NCBI GenBank assembly: GCA_022393335.1
Contig: JAJEKB010001248.1
Coordinates: 19,037 to 83,036 of the forward strand
Reading direction: 5' to 3'
DNA from: Macrotrachela quadricornifera
Lineage: Eukaryota > Rotifera > Eurotatoria > Philodinida > Philodinidae
Length of the DNA stretch: 64,000 nucleotides
Shown: positions 11,703-24,280 of the stretch, in pieces
Numbering within the stretch: position 1 is the stretch's first letter
How the letters are laid out: each line of letters opens with the position of its first letter
Translations under genes and position numbers: made by a program
The notes under the pieces: model-generated
What the model was told of the DNA's origin: nothing
Databases searched by the model: none
Seen by the model: only the letters and a program-made list of their open reading frames with translations

Positions 11703-14168
11703 TGAAAGTATTTATGTTTGATAAAAAAAAAAAAGTCGTTTGAATAATCTAATCTTTTTTTTTCTTTTCTTTTTCTTCTTCTCTTACTTCTCTCTCTTAC
11801 AAGGAATAACAATAATATCAATGCAAATATATAAAAACGAGAAAAAGCGAATAACGGGATAGGATAGACAAGTAAATAGTGACCAATGAAAAACATGAGA
11901 AGAAAATATATCGATTCATATATATTTAAAGAGAAAAGAGAGAAAAAAAAATCAGTTTTTATTCAATTGATTACAAAGAAGAATAAGATTTATATTTTCT
12001 TCAAATTGATCATGTACTGATTTGGATGAAAATATAAAAATAATGATCCTTATATTCTACTTTGCTTTTAAATATATAAAATCCATTCAGCAGATTTTTC
12101 TAGTTCGCACCAACATTTTTTATTTTTTTTTGTTTTGCTGAAAAATCCGGTCTTGTTCCCATCGATTAATTAATCAATATTATGAGTCATTTTGCTTTAT
12201 TTATATATAAGAAAACAAAAAATAATAAGATATTCATCATTGTTCAACTTACGGATGTTTTTACCTGAGATTATGATTAGCGATGCTTGATTGCTTTTCT
12301 CAATGATGATGATATGTCTATAGAATTGAAATTAAATGACACTCAATGTCGAACATATCGTACATATACATATATACACGAGTCTCCTTCAGGGCACTAT
12401 GATTGCCACTGAAGAAAAAGATCAACGACCGTAAGCAACTCTGAACTGATCACATAGTTGTTAATCTCTTGATGAACAATACATGAATTACGTATTTTTA
12501 TTGTATTGAACTGAATGAAGGAGGAAGGGCAAATGAATATGTCATATCAAATTTGATTTTTTACTTCGTTTCTGCTTCGTTCAAGTGTTTGACTATATAA
12601 TGCAGGTGGGTGGAACAGGGAAACAGTTAATTAAAAAAAAAACTTCTATTCAAGCTCAATAACAAAAAAGTAAACGACAGCTGGTTATATCAACTAAACG
12701 ACAACTAATCATATGTTTACTAAACGGTATTGTTATTTCAACGTGAACATGATCATACTTTGTTAACGGATAATTTCCTCAAACAATATATGTATATGTT
12801 CGTCTTTCGTTTCTTGGCAAACATAGTTAGTTATCAATTGAATATAAAGAAAGAAGGAAAAAGAAGCTTGTAAATTAATATTCATATTGATTGAATAGCG
12901 TTTTTTTCTTGAAGGAAAAGTCAATTAGTAGACAGTTGAATGACTATAATTTTTTTTTACCTTTTTTCCATTATCTTTTCCAAATAATCATCGTTAGTAT
13001 AAGTTGAGATCTACTCAATTAATTTTGATAATTTTTTTTGTTTTATTGGTCTAAAGATAGTCATTAACTTCTGAAAAAATTAGGCTTTCAACGACTATAG
13101 TTTCCGAGAAATCATCGCAACAATACCAAATACTTACCTTTTCATGGTACTTATCCGACGAAAACTAAATTTCTTTTATTCTATTACGATTTTTTTTAAA
13201 TTGATTTTTATATCTAGAGTTGTAGAACTTGTTGAGAGATTTCAGAATATATCTTTAGTTTTAGTTTTAGACAAAATTTTGTTAATAAAAATCTGTCAAT
13301 AATGGAGATTGACACATTTTTTTATTTTTGCGTAGAACGATATTAAATTCATTGGCATTTCATTTGTCGAAATTTTATCTGAATCAATTTGATTGCATAC
13401 CAAACAGAACTAGAAGAAAATAATGTACACACTGTATGTAAACTTGTAAAATATTCATAATCGACATTGTTTTATCAAATGCAACGCTTAGAAAAAAAGG
13501 CAACAGATTGTTATATCGTTTCTGAGTTGAAACTATGTGTATCATGTAGTTCCTAATAAGTTATAAATTTCTTGGGAAACATTCGATCTAACAACTTATT
13601 GATGTTAAAGTACTATATTTTAGCTATTTTTTTAATAGAATACTATAACCTCTCCCTTCAGGAACTCTAGAAGAACTGATTTTCGAATTTTGACTTAGAA
13701 TTTTCCACAAAGACAGATCTTGATGAGAATAGTTTACTGTGAATGTTTCAGTTCTTTCCATTTACTTCTATCTTGAAATACGAATGTTGAATATTTCCAT
13801 GGATATCAACAATGCAAAAGACACGTTTAATCATAACTGTATCTTAACACAAGAATAACAAAAAGGTTATTAGTCAGAACATTTTTCAGAGTATTCATAA
13901 TTTACTAGGAATTACACGATGTATATAATCTCAATTCAAAAGCGATGTAACAATCCATTGCCTCCCATTGTTGATTTTTCTATTATGAAATTTATTTTTA
14001 ATAATTTTTTTTTCTCGAACACTACAATGGCTGTGCTCTTCACTTATGTATACAAAATATAGAAAATTTATTTAGATTAAATTGATATTAAAAATAGTAA
14101 ATCAAAAAATGATGCAAATATTAGTCATCGATTTTTTTAAGAAATATAATCATTTTTGCTAATATTAT
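11703..14168. other. Intergenic region upstream of the Ptf1a-type gene
   Basis: About 2.4 kb without a supported gene. It has a polypyrimidine tract at 11755-11800, the promoter side of the bHLH gene, and a CAGCTG E-box at 12678. The size fits a developmental-gene regulatory region. Confidence 0.45.
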
Positions 14169-15320
14169 TTATATTTTTCGTTTTTCACTCAATCTACTTG
14201 ATAAATTTTCTCTCGTTAAGCTTAATGTTCCACCTACAATACGTACAGAATCACCACGACGATGTAAAACAACAAGCATTTTCCATGGAAATGGACATGC
14301 ACGAATATCAATTGGTATATGAAGAAGTCTTTTTGTTCGATGATGTTTAAGAAAAATCTGTTTTCTTTCACAATCTAATGTTAATGTTAATTCATCAAGT
14401 GATCGAATAATTTTATCTCGTCCATTTCGATTATCTTTTTCACCATTTATTATAGAAAAATCAAAATTCCACCATCCATTTACAGATATTGTTTCTAAAA
14501 GTCGTTTTATATTCTTTTGTGATGCAGTAATAATACCAAAAAAAGGTGAATCATAAAATTTTTCAAGAATTCGAAAACGAATATGATGTACTCCTGTTGA
14601 ATAAAGATTAATTCCACATATACTTGAATAACCTAACCAAGCATCTGAATATGTTGCTACAAGACCATCTTCTAATAATGTAGCTCTTCCAAAAACATTA
14701 TCAAATCTTTCACGAACAAGAAGATTTGGTTCTTGAAAACTAATCATACTTCGATCAAGTGTAAGTGTTGAAGGATTAATAGGACTAGAATGTATTGGAT
14801 CTTGAATTTCTTTTAATTTAATTATATGTATAATATCTGTATCATCATCATCATCATTAATCATATTAATAGTAGGTAATTTTTCAATTTTATTTCGAAA
14901 TTCTTCTAATTGTTGTATCCATCTTTTAAGATCAATTTCAGTATAATCTTCTGTTTCTTGACAAGATCGAAGTTCATTTGTTATTCTTTCAAATGGTATT
15001 TTAACTTCAATATTATTTCGATCAATCCATCGTCTTAAATCATTTCGAACTGTTTCTGCGGCAAGATGAATTTTTTCAATTGATTCTTGTTCCCATTTAT
15101 TAACAATAGATACAAGAGATTCAGCTTCATTTTCTCGATTTAAATCACGTCGTAAAAGTTCATGTTCTTCAGCAAGATTTTCTACTTGTTTAGAAAGTTT
15201 TTCACGATGTTCATCAACATGTACAGCACAAAATGCTTGTCGACAACCACGACATGTAAAAACATCACCACCTTTATGACATATGGTACAAGTTTTTTTA
15301 ACAGGAGTTGTTGATGCCAT
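14169..15320 (-). CDS. B-box zinc-finger, coiled-coil and SPRY-like protein
   Basis: A single open exon of 383 residues starts at MASTTPVKK. An acceptor (TTCTAG) lies 8 bases before the ATG, and a matching donor (GTAG|GTAAGT) at 15537 defines a 5' UTR intron, which fixes the start and excludes the longer open frame upstream. Residues about 10-45 form a B-box-like zinc finger (CTICHKGG, CRGCRQAFC, HVDEH). Residues about 45-130 are helical and charged, likely a coiled coil (KLSKQVENLAEEHELLRRD). The C-terminal half, about 200-370, has the beta-rich layout of a SPRY/B30.2-type domain (HHIRFRILEKF, FFGIITAS, NGWWNFDF, LTLDCERKQIFL). There is no RING finger, so E3 ligase activity is not implied. 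Such B-box proteins are numerous in bdelloid genomes; the ligand of the C-terminal domain is unknown. Confidence 0.8.
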   Translation of the reverse strand: MASTTPVKKTCTICHKGGDVFTCRGCRQAFCAVHVDEHREKLSKQVENLAEEHELLRRDLNRENEAESLVSIVNKWEQESIEKIHLAAETVRNDLRRWIDRNNIEVKIPFERITNELRSCQETEDYTEIDLKRWIQQLEEFRNKIEKLPTINMINDDDDDTDIIHIIKLKEIQDPIHSSPINPSTLTLDRSMISFQEPNLLVRERFDNVFGRATLLEDGLVATYSDAWLGYSSICGINLYSTGVHHIRFRILEKFYDSPFFGIITASQKNIKRLLETISVNGWWNFDFSIINGEKDNRNGRDKIIRSLDELTLTLDCERKQIFLKHHRTKRLLHIPIDIRACPFPWKMLVVLHRRGDSVRIVGGTLSLTRENLSSRLSEKRKI

Positions 15321-15537
15321 TCTTGACACTAGAATAAAAAGAATTAAATCTTTTTTTTTTGTTCTTTTTTTTTTTGTATTATTCACATTCTACACATACA
15401 GTTGTAATTTTGATGCTTATAACAAATATAGAGTATATTTCTTATCGAAATTAATGAAGAATAAGAAGTGCTAATTAAAAAAAACTGTTGGTAGAATAAA
15501 TAATAAGTGTTTTTTTTTCTCAGTTTTATTACTTACC

Positions 15538-18208
15538 TACGAAAGTAAAGAAAAAAAAAATCTATCAGTGCAATGTTGGTAATAAATAACAATAACAGAA
15601 GAAAAATATGTTGTCATAGACATACGACAGAATATAATGAATATGTTAAATAAAAGAAATAATCAATATGTAAATTTATATGAAAGATTCAGATTAAAAT
15701 TTAAAATGAATTTTGTTACTTTAAGATCTCCCCTCTTCACAATGGATTTCCTACTTAAAACAGTTCGTTTCAGCTTAAATTTTCAGAGATGAGTAGTCAT
15801 AATGAGAAATGCTTCTAATAAAAATTTCAGCTTGATAATGTCATACTAAGCCAAATTTTGAATCGATTTATTAACTTCCATAGATACAGAGCTCGGATTG
15901 GTTTTAAATTAAAGCTAATCTCTGTGCCTAACTATTGTATACGAACAGAATTTTGAAATTTCTTTCGATTTGTTTTTTATGAATAGTTTAGTGCATATGA
16001 CATGCCCATAAGACATAAAAAGGGTAACCCTACGACAGTAAATTTCACTTTTCTCAGACTAACAGTTAATTATAAAAAATCTGTTCGAACAAAGATTGAG
16101 TCTTGTCTAGACTTTCAAAACGTAAAAAAAATATTGGGAATATCTTGAACCGTGTGAAAAGTTATTTTAATTTTATCAGCAAAAATTCATATTTTGAGAA
16201 AAAAAGATAAATAAGTTTTTCGAACAATATTTTTGTTGAAATTTAGAGAAATCATAATAAATGGCGTAAGCTAACATCATCTATCTTGTTTACATAAATC
16301 AATGATTCGCGTCGCTTATTTGCTAAGTTTTAAAAAAATTAAAAGAATATCAAAAGAAACAAATAAAATACTATAAGCGAACTATAAACAGCTTTATTCA
16401 TGTTCTATCTTATTTCAAAACATCATAGATTTTTTAATCATTTGTTAAGAAAACTGGCAGAATTGGCCAATACTAACTTCATAGAATTCATTGTAACAAA
16501 TGGAAAAATACATTTCTTGCAACAAGTCTAAATTTCCGTGGATAAATTCTTACATACTATACCTCAATTATTGATATTTATCACTAAGGATAGATTAAGC
16601 ATTTAGAGATGCATAAAGATCGATGTAAAAATGATCTATTCAGCGTTTGTACAAATGATAAAACAATTTTTTTCAAAAAAAAGCTTTGAAAATTCACAAA
16701 AATTTTGTTAAAACTCATGATAGTGTGATGGACAATATTTTCAATCATTTTATGAAAAACCGTTTTTTTTTTGAAAATTCATACATATTCTAAGAGAGGA
16801 GATTCGAGCACATCTTTTTATGAAAAAAGCTCAAAATCATTTTTTTTTGAAAAATCGACTTTGGTAAAGGAGGGAGACCCTTAAATAATATAACCAAGAG
16901 AAATTATACCTGTCAAATATGACCTAAAAGAATATTCGAAATATCATAGCAGATTTCTATCATAATTTTTCTAAAATAATCATTGTTATATGTTGATGAA
17001 TCATTTGTAATGGTAGACAAAGTGGTAAGAATATAAAAGTTATTGCACTATGTCATTTAACTACAGTATAAAATGATGATGAATAAGATTGTTAAACGTT
17101 CGAGCCGTGCTTTCGGGCTTTAAAAATTGTTCACATACCTTATGAGCCTGAAGCATATGGACGCGAAATTTCGGTTTCGCATGCCCGGGAGTAATTCGAC
17201 ACTCGAACATTTTTTTGTATATATTTATATGAATATAAATACTTTTTCAATGTTACTTTTTATTTATTTTTATTAACTTTTTTTAAAGCCTTTAATAATG
17301 TTTTGACAGAGTTACTCTTTTTTTTAACATCAAAGTTCATGATTATTGTTTATTGCATCAGTACCAAAAAATATATATTATCTTGATGAATATGAACAGT
17401 TTTATTAGAAAATTAAAAAAGTTACATTATTGCCATATTAATATTTCAATGGCTTTTTTCAAATCACTCGCATACCTAATTTGACATTATATTTCCTTAA
17501 AAAAAAATTCTAAAACTCTTATATTTTGTTCTTTCATGATTTCGTAATGAGTATTTATAATTCTCAAGACATCGATTATATGTTTTTTGCAGAATAGATG
17601 TACTCATCCAAGTCGTATCTTCATGAAAATTTTTCTTAAAGATTTATTCATAGAATTGTTGTAGTTGATAACATTCTTTTACTTTAATTCGCACTCTATC
17701 AAATGGATCTAAACTAATCTCATTATTAATAGTTTCTTCCAAATGATAATCATCTTCATTTATAAATGTCACATGAAATACCTATGAGTATTCAACATAG
17801 ATTTCAATGTTTCATTATAGAGTAATTTCAATTTTAATGACTTATTTATAGTCAACATGAATTATAATGTTGATTTTTAAGTAAAAAAAAAACTTTTCTT
17901 GTATTATATTAAGAATAATAATCCTGAGAAATTTAAATAAAATAAAGAAATAAGATTAATGACGACAATAAAATCAGTTTATTTTAATAAAAAAATTAAT
18001 AAAATAAAATATTAACAAAGTTTATCAATTCAATATATTTTATATAAATATAAAATATAACTTCACACCATTTTTTGTTTACGTAAAATATCAAATACTG
18101 TTCTAAAAACAAAGTATCAAAGTTTATTCACTCAAATATTTTAGATCTTTTAATAACAAAAAAATAAAATAAAATATCCGACATAAATAACTTCATTATT
18201 ATAAATAC
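15538..18208. other. Intergenic; possible degenerate repeat and an ncRNA candidate
   Basis: No protein gene. Contains a possible degraded inverted-repeat element (about 15717-16890) and the structured RNA candidate at 17098-17216, annotated separately. Around 18065-18110 a minus-strand segment between an acceptor-like TTTTAG and a stop could be an alternative last exon of the MFSD12-like gene. Confidence 0.4.
17098..17216 (+). ncRNA. Structured, possibly Pol III non-coding RNA
   Basis: A GC-rich 110-nt block stands out in AT-rich DNA. Its ends form a perfect 7-bp stem: GTTCGAG at 17098-17104 with CTCGAAC at 17202-17208. Inside there is a perfect 6-bp hairpin (GCGAAA at 17163-17168, TTTCGC at 17175-17180). 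There is also a possible CGGGC/GCCCG pairing between about 17113 and 17187, which would build a closed multi-branch fold. One base after the closing stem comes a run of seven T, the usual Pol III terminator. A TATAAA box sits at 17067-17072, 31 bases upstream, as in U6-type Pol III promoters. I compared it by eye with tRNA, U6, Y RNA, vault and spliced-leader RNAs and found no match, so the class is unknown. Confidence 0.5.
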
Positions 18209-19980
18209 TCATACCAATTTTGTTAATATCACTTTAAACGTTCGTTGTATTATTCGATGCCATAATGAGATAATAGACTGTCGTTTTATGTCTGTCTTTA
18301 GATTACTATTATGAACTCGTTCAATATTTGTTAATATTAATAATGTACAAATGGTCATAAGACCAGGTACAAACGAAAGAATTTGTCGATAAAAAAGTGG
18401 ACAACATGATGGACATGCACTAAAAACAAAAAAGAATTAATTAATAATAAGATTTCTAAAAAAAATGAAAAGAATATTTATACCTGCAAGGATTATATTG
18501 TTGAATAATAGCAATTGCGAAACCATTAGCTAATTTATCCAAAAATGACATAACACCATAAACAAATGCACTATTTTCCTATAATAAAAATAATAAATAT
18601 TATTTTCTATTTAAATAAATAAATAAATTTTTTATAACTGTATTTTGTCCAATTAAATCTGATGTAAATGCACTTGATGTAATCTGTGCTGTTGTTATTC
18701 CAATTCCAAGTAATATTGAAGTAAAAAGTATTAAAAATTGTATTGAAATTTTAAAAATATCATTTAATATAAAAATATACCAAAAATTAATTGATGATAA
18801 AAGAACAAAACAAAGTCCAACAACCATTGTTATTTTTCGTCCTAAATAATGATTAATTCTTCGCATTGGAAATGATACTAAAAATCCACTAACATAAACA
18901 CATAATGGACCAACTGCAATTAATGTCTAAAAAACAAAAAGTAATAAAACAATATTTCTTTTAAAAAAAAAATTCAAACAAACTCGATCAACTTCTTTTG
19001 CATCTGTTGTATCCATAATATATAATGGTAAATAAACTTGTGAAATATTACTTATAACACGTGTTAACATCCATATTAATGATATGAAATAAAATTGTGT
19101 ATCATATAAAAAATCATGCCATGTACGAAATGGAATTGAAAGAACTTTATAATATTCTAAAAAAATAAAAATAATTTCTAAATTTTATTTATTATATAAT
19201 ACTTGTTTCTGGTGATATTTCTTTAGATCCAAGATGAAATATAATAGATGTAAAAGAACCAGTACAAATAATAATATAAATTAATATCTACAAACAAAGA
19301 AACAAATTCATTTTATAAATAAAAAATTGTATATTTAAAATTTTACTCGAAAAACATTTTCATTCATTTGAGTATTATCTTTTATATTACTATTATTATC
19401 AATAAGTAACCAAATAATAAAATAAACAAATATATTTGCAACAATTGACCAAGCATGTCTATAAGCATTTAATGCAACACGTTCACCATCTTTCGATGTT
19501 AATTCATTTAACATTGATAAATGTCCTATTTGTGAACATGCCCAACCAAATTGAAATATTATTATAAATATTGTATAATACATAAATGATGAAAATATTT
19601 TTGTTAAATATATATTTTCTAATTGAAAACAAAATGGAAATGAACAAAGTACACAAATAACTCCTACAAAAACAAATAAAATAAATAAATAAATAAATAT
19701 ATAAAATAATTATTTATAAACCTAATAAATGCCAAGATTTTCGTTTACCACATAAACCATATTTAGTTCTATCTGAAGCTAAACCAACAAATGTTGTTGA
19801 TAAAGCATCAGCTACTTGTCCAATTAATATCAAATAACCAGCAGAACTATTTGAAAATTTTGCTATTCGATGATAAAAAATAAGCGAATAAGAAAACCAT
19901 ACAGATGCACATAAATCATTAAGAAAATGACCCATACTAAAAGCAAGTTTTCGACAAGGTAATACATCATCAAGTTCCAT
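18209..19980 (-). CDS. MFSD12: MFSD12-like major facilitator transporter (one frameshift)
   Basis: Seven exons join in frame: 19980-19722, 19663-19347, 19287-19203, 19156-18984, 18926-18639, 18577-18484 and 18419-18209. The start is MELDDVLPCRKLAF. Family landmarks are clear: SMGHFLNDLCASVWF, GQVADALSTTFVGLASD, FQFGWACSQIGHLSMLNEL, RHAWSIVANI, LTRVISNISQVYLPLY and TTAQITSSAFTSDLIG. About twelve hydrophobic segments are expected. MFSD12 acts in lysosomes and melanosomes, where it is needed for cystine uptake. In the sixth exon the frame breaks: SAFVYGVMSF should continue LDKLANGF, but the T run (complement of 18541-18544) is one base short and the frame hits a stop. Downstream coding is otherwise good, so I suspect a homopolymer sequencing error or a recent mutation. 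The donor of exon 5 (ACA|GTTATA) is weak. The last exon end is provisional. Confidence 0.82.
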
Positions 19981-20944
19981 TTTGGTGAATTTAGAAATTT
20001 TTCAATTAAATTCTATAGAGAAAAAAATAAAGAACATTAATTAAATCTATAAATTTTTTCTCTTTGCAAATCTATCCTATAAAATGAACATATTTTTTAT
20101 TAAATCATTTATTCAACAAATTTATTATATATATCAAAATACATTTGACATTCAAATAAATCATTGTTCATTGACATATTGTCAAAAGAATTTATTCAAT
20201 GTAAATACACAAATTACATGTCATATACAATTTTAAATATAGACAAAATTTATCGTCTACGTGTGTATTTGTCAAGGTAATAACCAGCATTATAACGGAT
20301 AATATGTAAATGTATCCAGGTGTCGCACGTTGATATTAACAAACGATACAAAAATTGTATTTATTAGAGTATTAAACTAAATATTTTTACATAAAGATAA
20401 GTGAAATTATCAAATATGAAATTGAAATATTTTGAAAGACATTATAAAAAGTAGTGAGATTCAAACAAAAAAAAAGTAGAAGAAGAAAATTCAAATATTA
20501 ATTAACACATAAATGATTTGAACATATTTATTGTTTATTAAAATAATAATAAATTATTTGTCATTAATAAAGATGAAGAAATATTTGCTTGATTATCCAA
20601 TTGAAATATAAAATAATGTACATATATATATATTCATCATTACCATCCCAAGGTAATGATGAATATCAATATTTTAATATTGTATATATAAGTAGATGAG
20701 AGAAAAAACATTCTTTTTCTTGGTCACGCATCAATAACAATAAACATATATACATTTCATTCGTGTGTTTTATTTTTTCGTTCTTTTATTAAGATAAACG
20801 AAAAGAGAAAAATCCTTGTTCAGTCATGCATATATCCATCTATTTTAGATAAAAAAAAAACAATTTTATTCGAAGAACAAAAAAAAAGATAACTGACTAT
20901 AGAAAAGATATATAAAAGAAGAAAACAAAAAGATTATTTTGTTT
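19981..20944. other. Intergenic with a perfect 15-bp palindrome
   Basis: No gene. Contains the inverted repeat at 20630-20666 annotated separately, plus the 5' flank of the transporter and the 3' UTR of the EF-hand gene. Confidence 0.45.
20630..20666. repeat. Perfect 15-bp inverted repeat with 7-base spacer
   Basis: The arms ATATTCATCATTACC (20630-20644) and its exact complement (20652-20666) flank ATCCCAA. It could form a stable hairpin, lying between the divergent start of MFSD12 and the 3' end of the EF-hand gene. Function unknown; it might be a transcription-end structure or a chance remnant of a small inverted-repeat element. Confidence 0.6.
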
Positions 20945-21823
20945 TTATGGTATAAGTAATTTTCGTAAATCATAATTTTTTAAACAACCATCAATAAATT
21001 CGTGTCGAGAAAGTTTTTTATCATTATCAACATCAAATTTGTCAATAATTATATTAGCTTTATCTTCTGTTTTAAGTTCGTCTTTTAAATATTTTTTTCC
21101 ATTTACTTCATTAATTAATTTTATTATATGAACTATAAAATAAATAAATTATTATAAATATTAACAAAAATAAAAATAACAAACTTATATCTTTTTTATC
21201 AAGTAAATCATCATCATCAGTATCATACATTGAAAAAGCAAAATCAAGTTGATCTTTTAATTCTCCTTTAATATAAAAATTAATAAAATAGAAAAAGAAA
21301 AATCGATTTCATTTTACCACTCATTGTTAATCTAATAGCTATGAGAAATTCATTGAAATCAATAATACCTAAATAGATGAATTATGTTTTTATTTTGTTA
21401 ATTTTTAAATATTATATTTCAAACCATTTTTATCTCTATCGAATGCTTTGAATGCTAATGAACAAAAATGATTTGCCTAATATAAAATATTAAAAAAATG
21501 TTTTTTTTTTTTTGGAAAATAAATTTTTTATACTTTTCCTTGTGGATAAAATTGTTGATATACTTCGATAAATTGTTTTCGATTAAGTTTTCCTATTAAT
21601 AATAATAATGAACAAGATAAATAATTATAAAAAATAATTAAATAAAACCTGATGGACAATCACGTATAAAACCTATATTAAAAGAATTATATTTGTAAAT
21701 AAAAATGAAAATATAATAATTAAACTAACTTTGATGCCATTCATGAATTTGTTCAGATGAAAAATTTGTTGATGAAACAAGCATTTCAATTTGATCATTC
21801 GTAAGTTCAGTAAAATTTGTCAT
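20945..21823 (-). CDS. Neuronal calcium sensor (NCS/recoverin-type) EF-hand protein
   Basis: Seven short exons join without a frame error: 21823-21730, 21672-21649, 21592-21534, 21476-21425, 21368-21318, 21265-21185 and 21132-20945, giving 182 residues, close to the 190 usual for the family. EF1 is the degenerate CPSG version typical of NCS proteins (FIRDCPSGKLNRKQF). EF2 is DRDKNGIIDFNE, a canonical loop. EF3 is DTDDDDLLDKKD with Asp instead of Glu at position 12 and no Gly at 6, so weaker or Mg-preferring. EF4 is DVDNDKKLSRHE, canonical. The family relays Ca2+ signals to kinases, channels and GPCR machinery. Oddity: the N-terminus is MTNFTEL, with no Gly at position 2, so the N-myristoyl switch usual in this family cannot form. 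One exon is only 24 bp. Confidence 0.88.
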
Positions 21824-24280
21824 TTTATTTTTCGTTTTTAATATTTTATTACCCATTAGTTTTTTTATTTCTTTTTTGATTTGATGTTGAAATATCAGAC
21901 GATATAATCATTTCATTTCTTTGTTCTTCTTCGTTTTTTATTTCGTTGTTATCATAAATATATGATTGTGTAGGTAGTTCTGTTTCAGATGAAATACGAA
22001 ACGAACAGATTTTAGCTTCAACTTTATGTACAAATGCCGAACAAACTTAAATTGGAGATGTATACATTTTGAAAAAGTTTTTTTTAGTAAATATTATTCT
22101 CAATAATGATCAATAGAGAATTATTAATAAACTATAATTGTAAACGATTTATATATAAATACAGACGTGTATGAAAGACGTAAAATAAGCGAATAATAAA
22201 TGTATCATAAAAATGATTCATTCAATCGATAAGAAAAAGATCAAGATCAACGAAAAAAAAAATTGTATATTAATAAGATCTTCTATATGATGATGTCATA
22301 TAACAATTTACTATGTAATATGATACTGCACTTTAGTTTTTTTTTTTTATTGAATCTTATCAGATCTTAATTAAACAATTGTTATTTACAAGGAAAATTA
22401 AGATATATATATACACTTATTTATCATACAATCACTATTATGAATTATATTGATTGTTTCGAGTGCAAATATTTTGATATAAAATTCAACGATAATGTTA
22501 TGTTTTTTTATATAATTACAATTCAATGATTTTAATTCAAGAAGATAATTTCAAAGCATTGTTATACACATAGTAATGAGATAAGATAATCACATTTAAT
22601 AAAAAAAAAGTTTTATCTTAATCTAATAGTAACTCTTTTATTAGTACGAGCAAAAGATTAAAAACATTTTTATTGTAATACATCTACAGACAAGATTATA
22701 GAAAGAAAATATAAAAATTAAATTTGTATATATATACCTCAAACATCTTTTTTTCTTCATTCTTTCGAAATGGTTTAGATTGGAAAGATGAAAATTATTT
22801 TTCTGTCTCTTCGAAATTTTAATATTATGAATCTTTGACACTTTTTTCGAGGAATAATAAATATTCAATAATATTTAAATGAAAAATCATGAAACGTAAT
22901 CAATAGAAACTAGATAATCATTTGATAGGAGTGTTCAAATATGATAAAGATTGTATTTGTTATTGAACAAGATATATACCTTCATGTATAATAGAATTCA
23001 AAATGAAAATGATTAAGTGCCCATTTCCTAGTTGTTCAGTTAGATGTATCAGTAACTAATGAATACTTTGTATTTTCTACTGAATATGTCAACAATACTC
23101 AACAAATGCTCATTATCTGTAATGATGATTAAAATTGATAATAAATATTTATAGGAAACATCAGTTGTTTTAAAAGTACTTTTCAACATAAAATAAGCAA
23201 TTATAATAAAATCCTATCATGTGTGCAGAATGGTCTAAAAGTCACTCAGCAGTGTTTGATTTCGAATAACTTTTAATAAAAGTAACATTGGGAGTTGTCG
23301 CTTTGGCCAAGACATGGGATATTCAACAATGTTCGTTGTTGATCAGAGATGGCGGAACGTTTCAAAATTAGGCGATATTCGAGACTACATATGTCACAAT
23401 CTATGATCGTGATTTAAGTAAGGTTCTTTCCTTGCGGGTTTCATAGACTTCGTCGCCACTAGTGATCACATAGATGTAGTCCTTTTTTTGCTACCATATT
23501 TCTGTGTTATTTTCATAAAATTATAAGTATCTTTCTAAAAAACACTAATCGATCATTTGATCAGCAACAAATAAACATAGGCACTTTGGGATAATGAAAG
23601 TTGTAATTCTCTAGCTTGTTTCCACCAAAAGTTAATCGCAAAAAAAAGGTACATTGCATCAATTTTTGATCATCATGTGTATTAAAAATATCACAACATT
23701 AGAATCATCTTTTATTAATCTCCTTATTCTTTATAGTTGATTTTATAAAAAAAAAGAAACACAAATAAATTAAATCTGTAGATTAATAAGAAAGAAGCTA
23801 GTTTTTTTTAAGTAGACCATAAATAAAAGAAACGAAAGAAAACTCATCAAATGTATATAATAAAAATTGTTTCATAAAAATCAATTATTCTGCATAAAGA
23901 TTTATTTTATTAAATTTTTTATTAAATAAAATATTATAGATATAAAAAAGAAAACATGACTTTTTTGTTTTTATTGATCCTAGACATAAAAATAAAAAAA
24001 AGATGTATAATGAATCTTTATATAGTGTGCAAAGGTTGTTAACAAGATGTAGATAGTTATATTTTAATGAGACGTTGCTATGACGTATGATGTTGCCGAT
24101 TTGATAGTTTTTTGTCGACGTTTTTAATGGTACGATGAACATACTTATAAATAATATATAGATATAGCATGACTGAGCATTTCAATATTACTAGGAATAC
24201 AAGCATAAGAAGAGAAATATAAAAGCATAGAATTATTGTAAAAAAGAAGATTGAACCTTTGTCTTTTCATACTTATAGTA
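21824..24280. other. Intergenic
   Basis: About 2.4 kb, AT-rich, with no supported gene. A patch at about 23225-23480 is less AT-rich than its surroundings but has no long open frame and no partner inverted repeat that I could find; it may be a degraded insertion. Confidence 0.4.

Noticed and set aside
17098..17110. tRNA gene suggested by a B-box-like GTTCGAGCC
   Set aside because: No A box, acceptor stem or anticodon arm upstream; the sequence is better explained as the closing stem of the structured RNA.
22641..22868. Minus-strand 75-codon frame
   Set aside because: Lys/Ile/Tyr-rich, no neighbours or splice structure that support it.
23225..23480. Possible Tc1-like end (AGAATGGTCTAAAAGTCAC)
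   Set aside because: No matching inverted end found nearby and no TA duplication.
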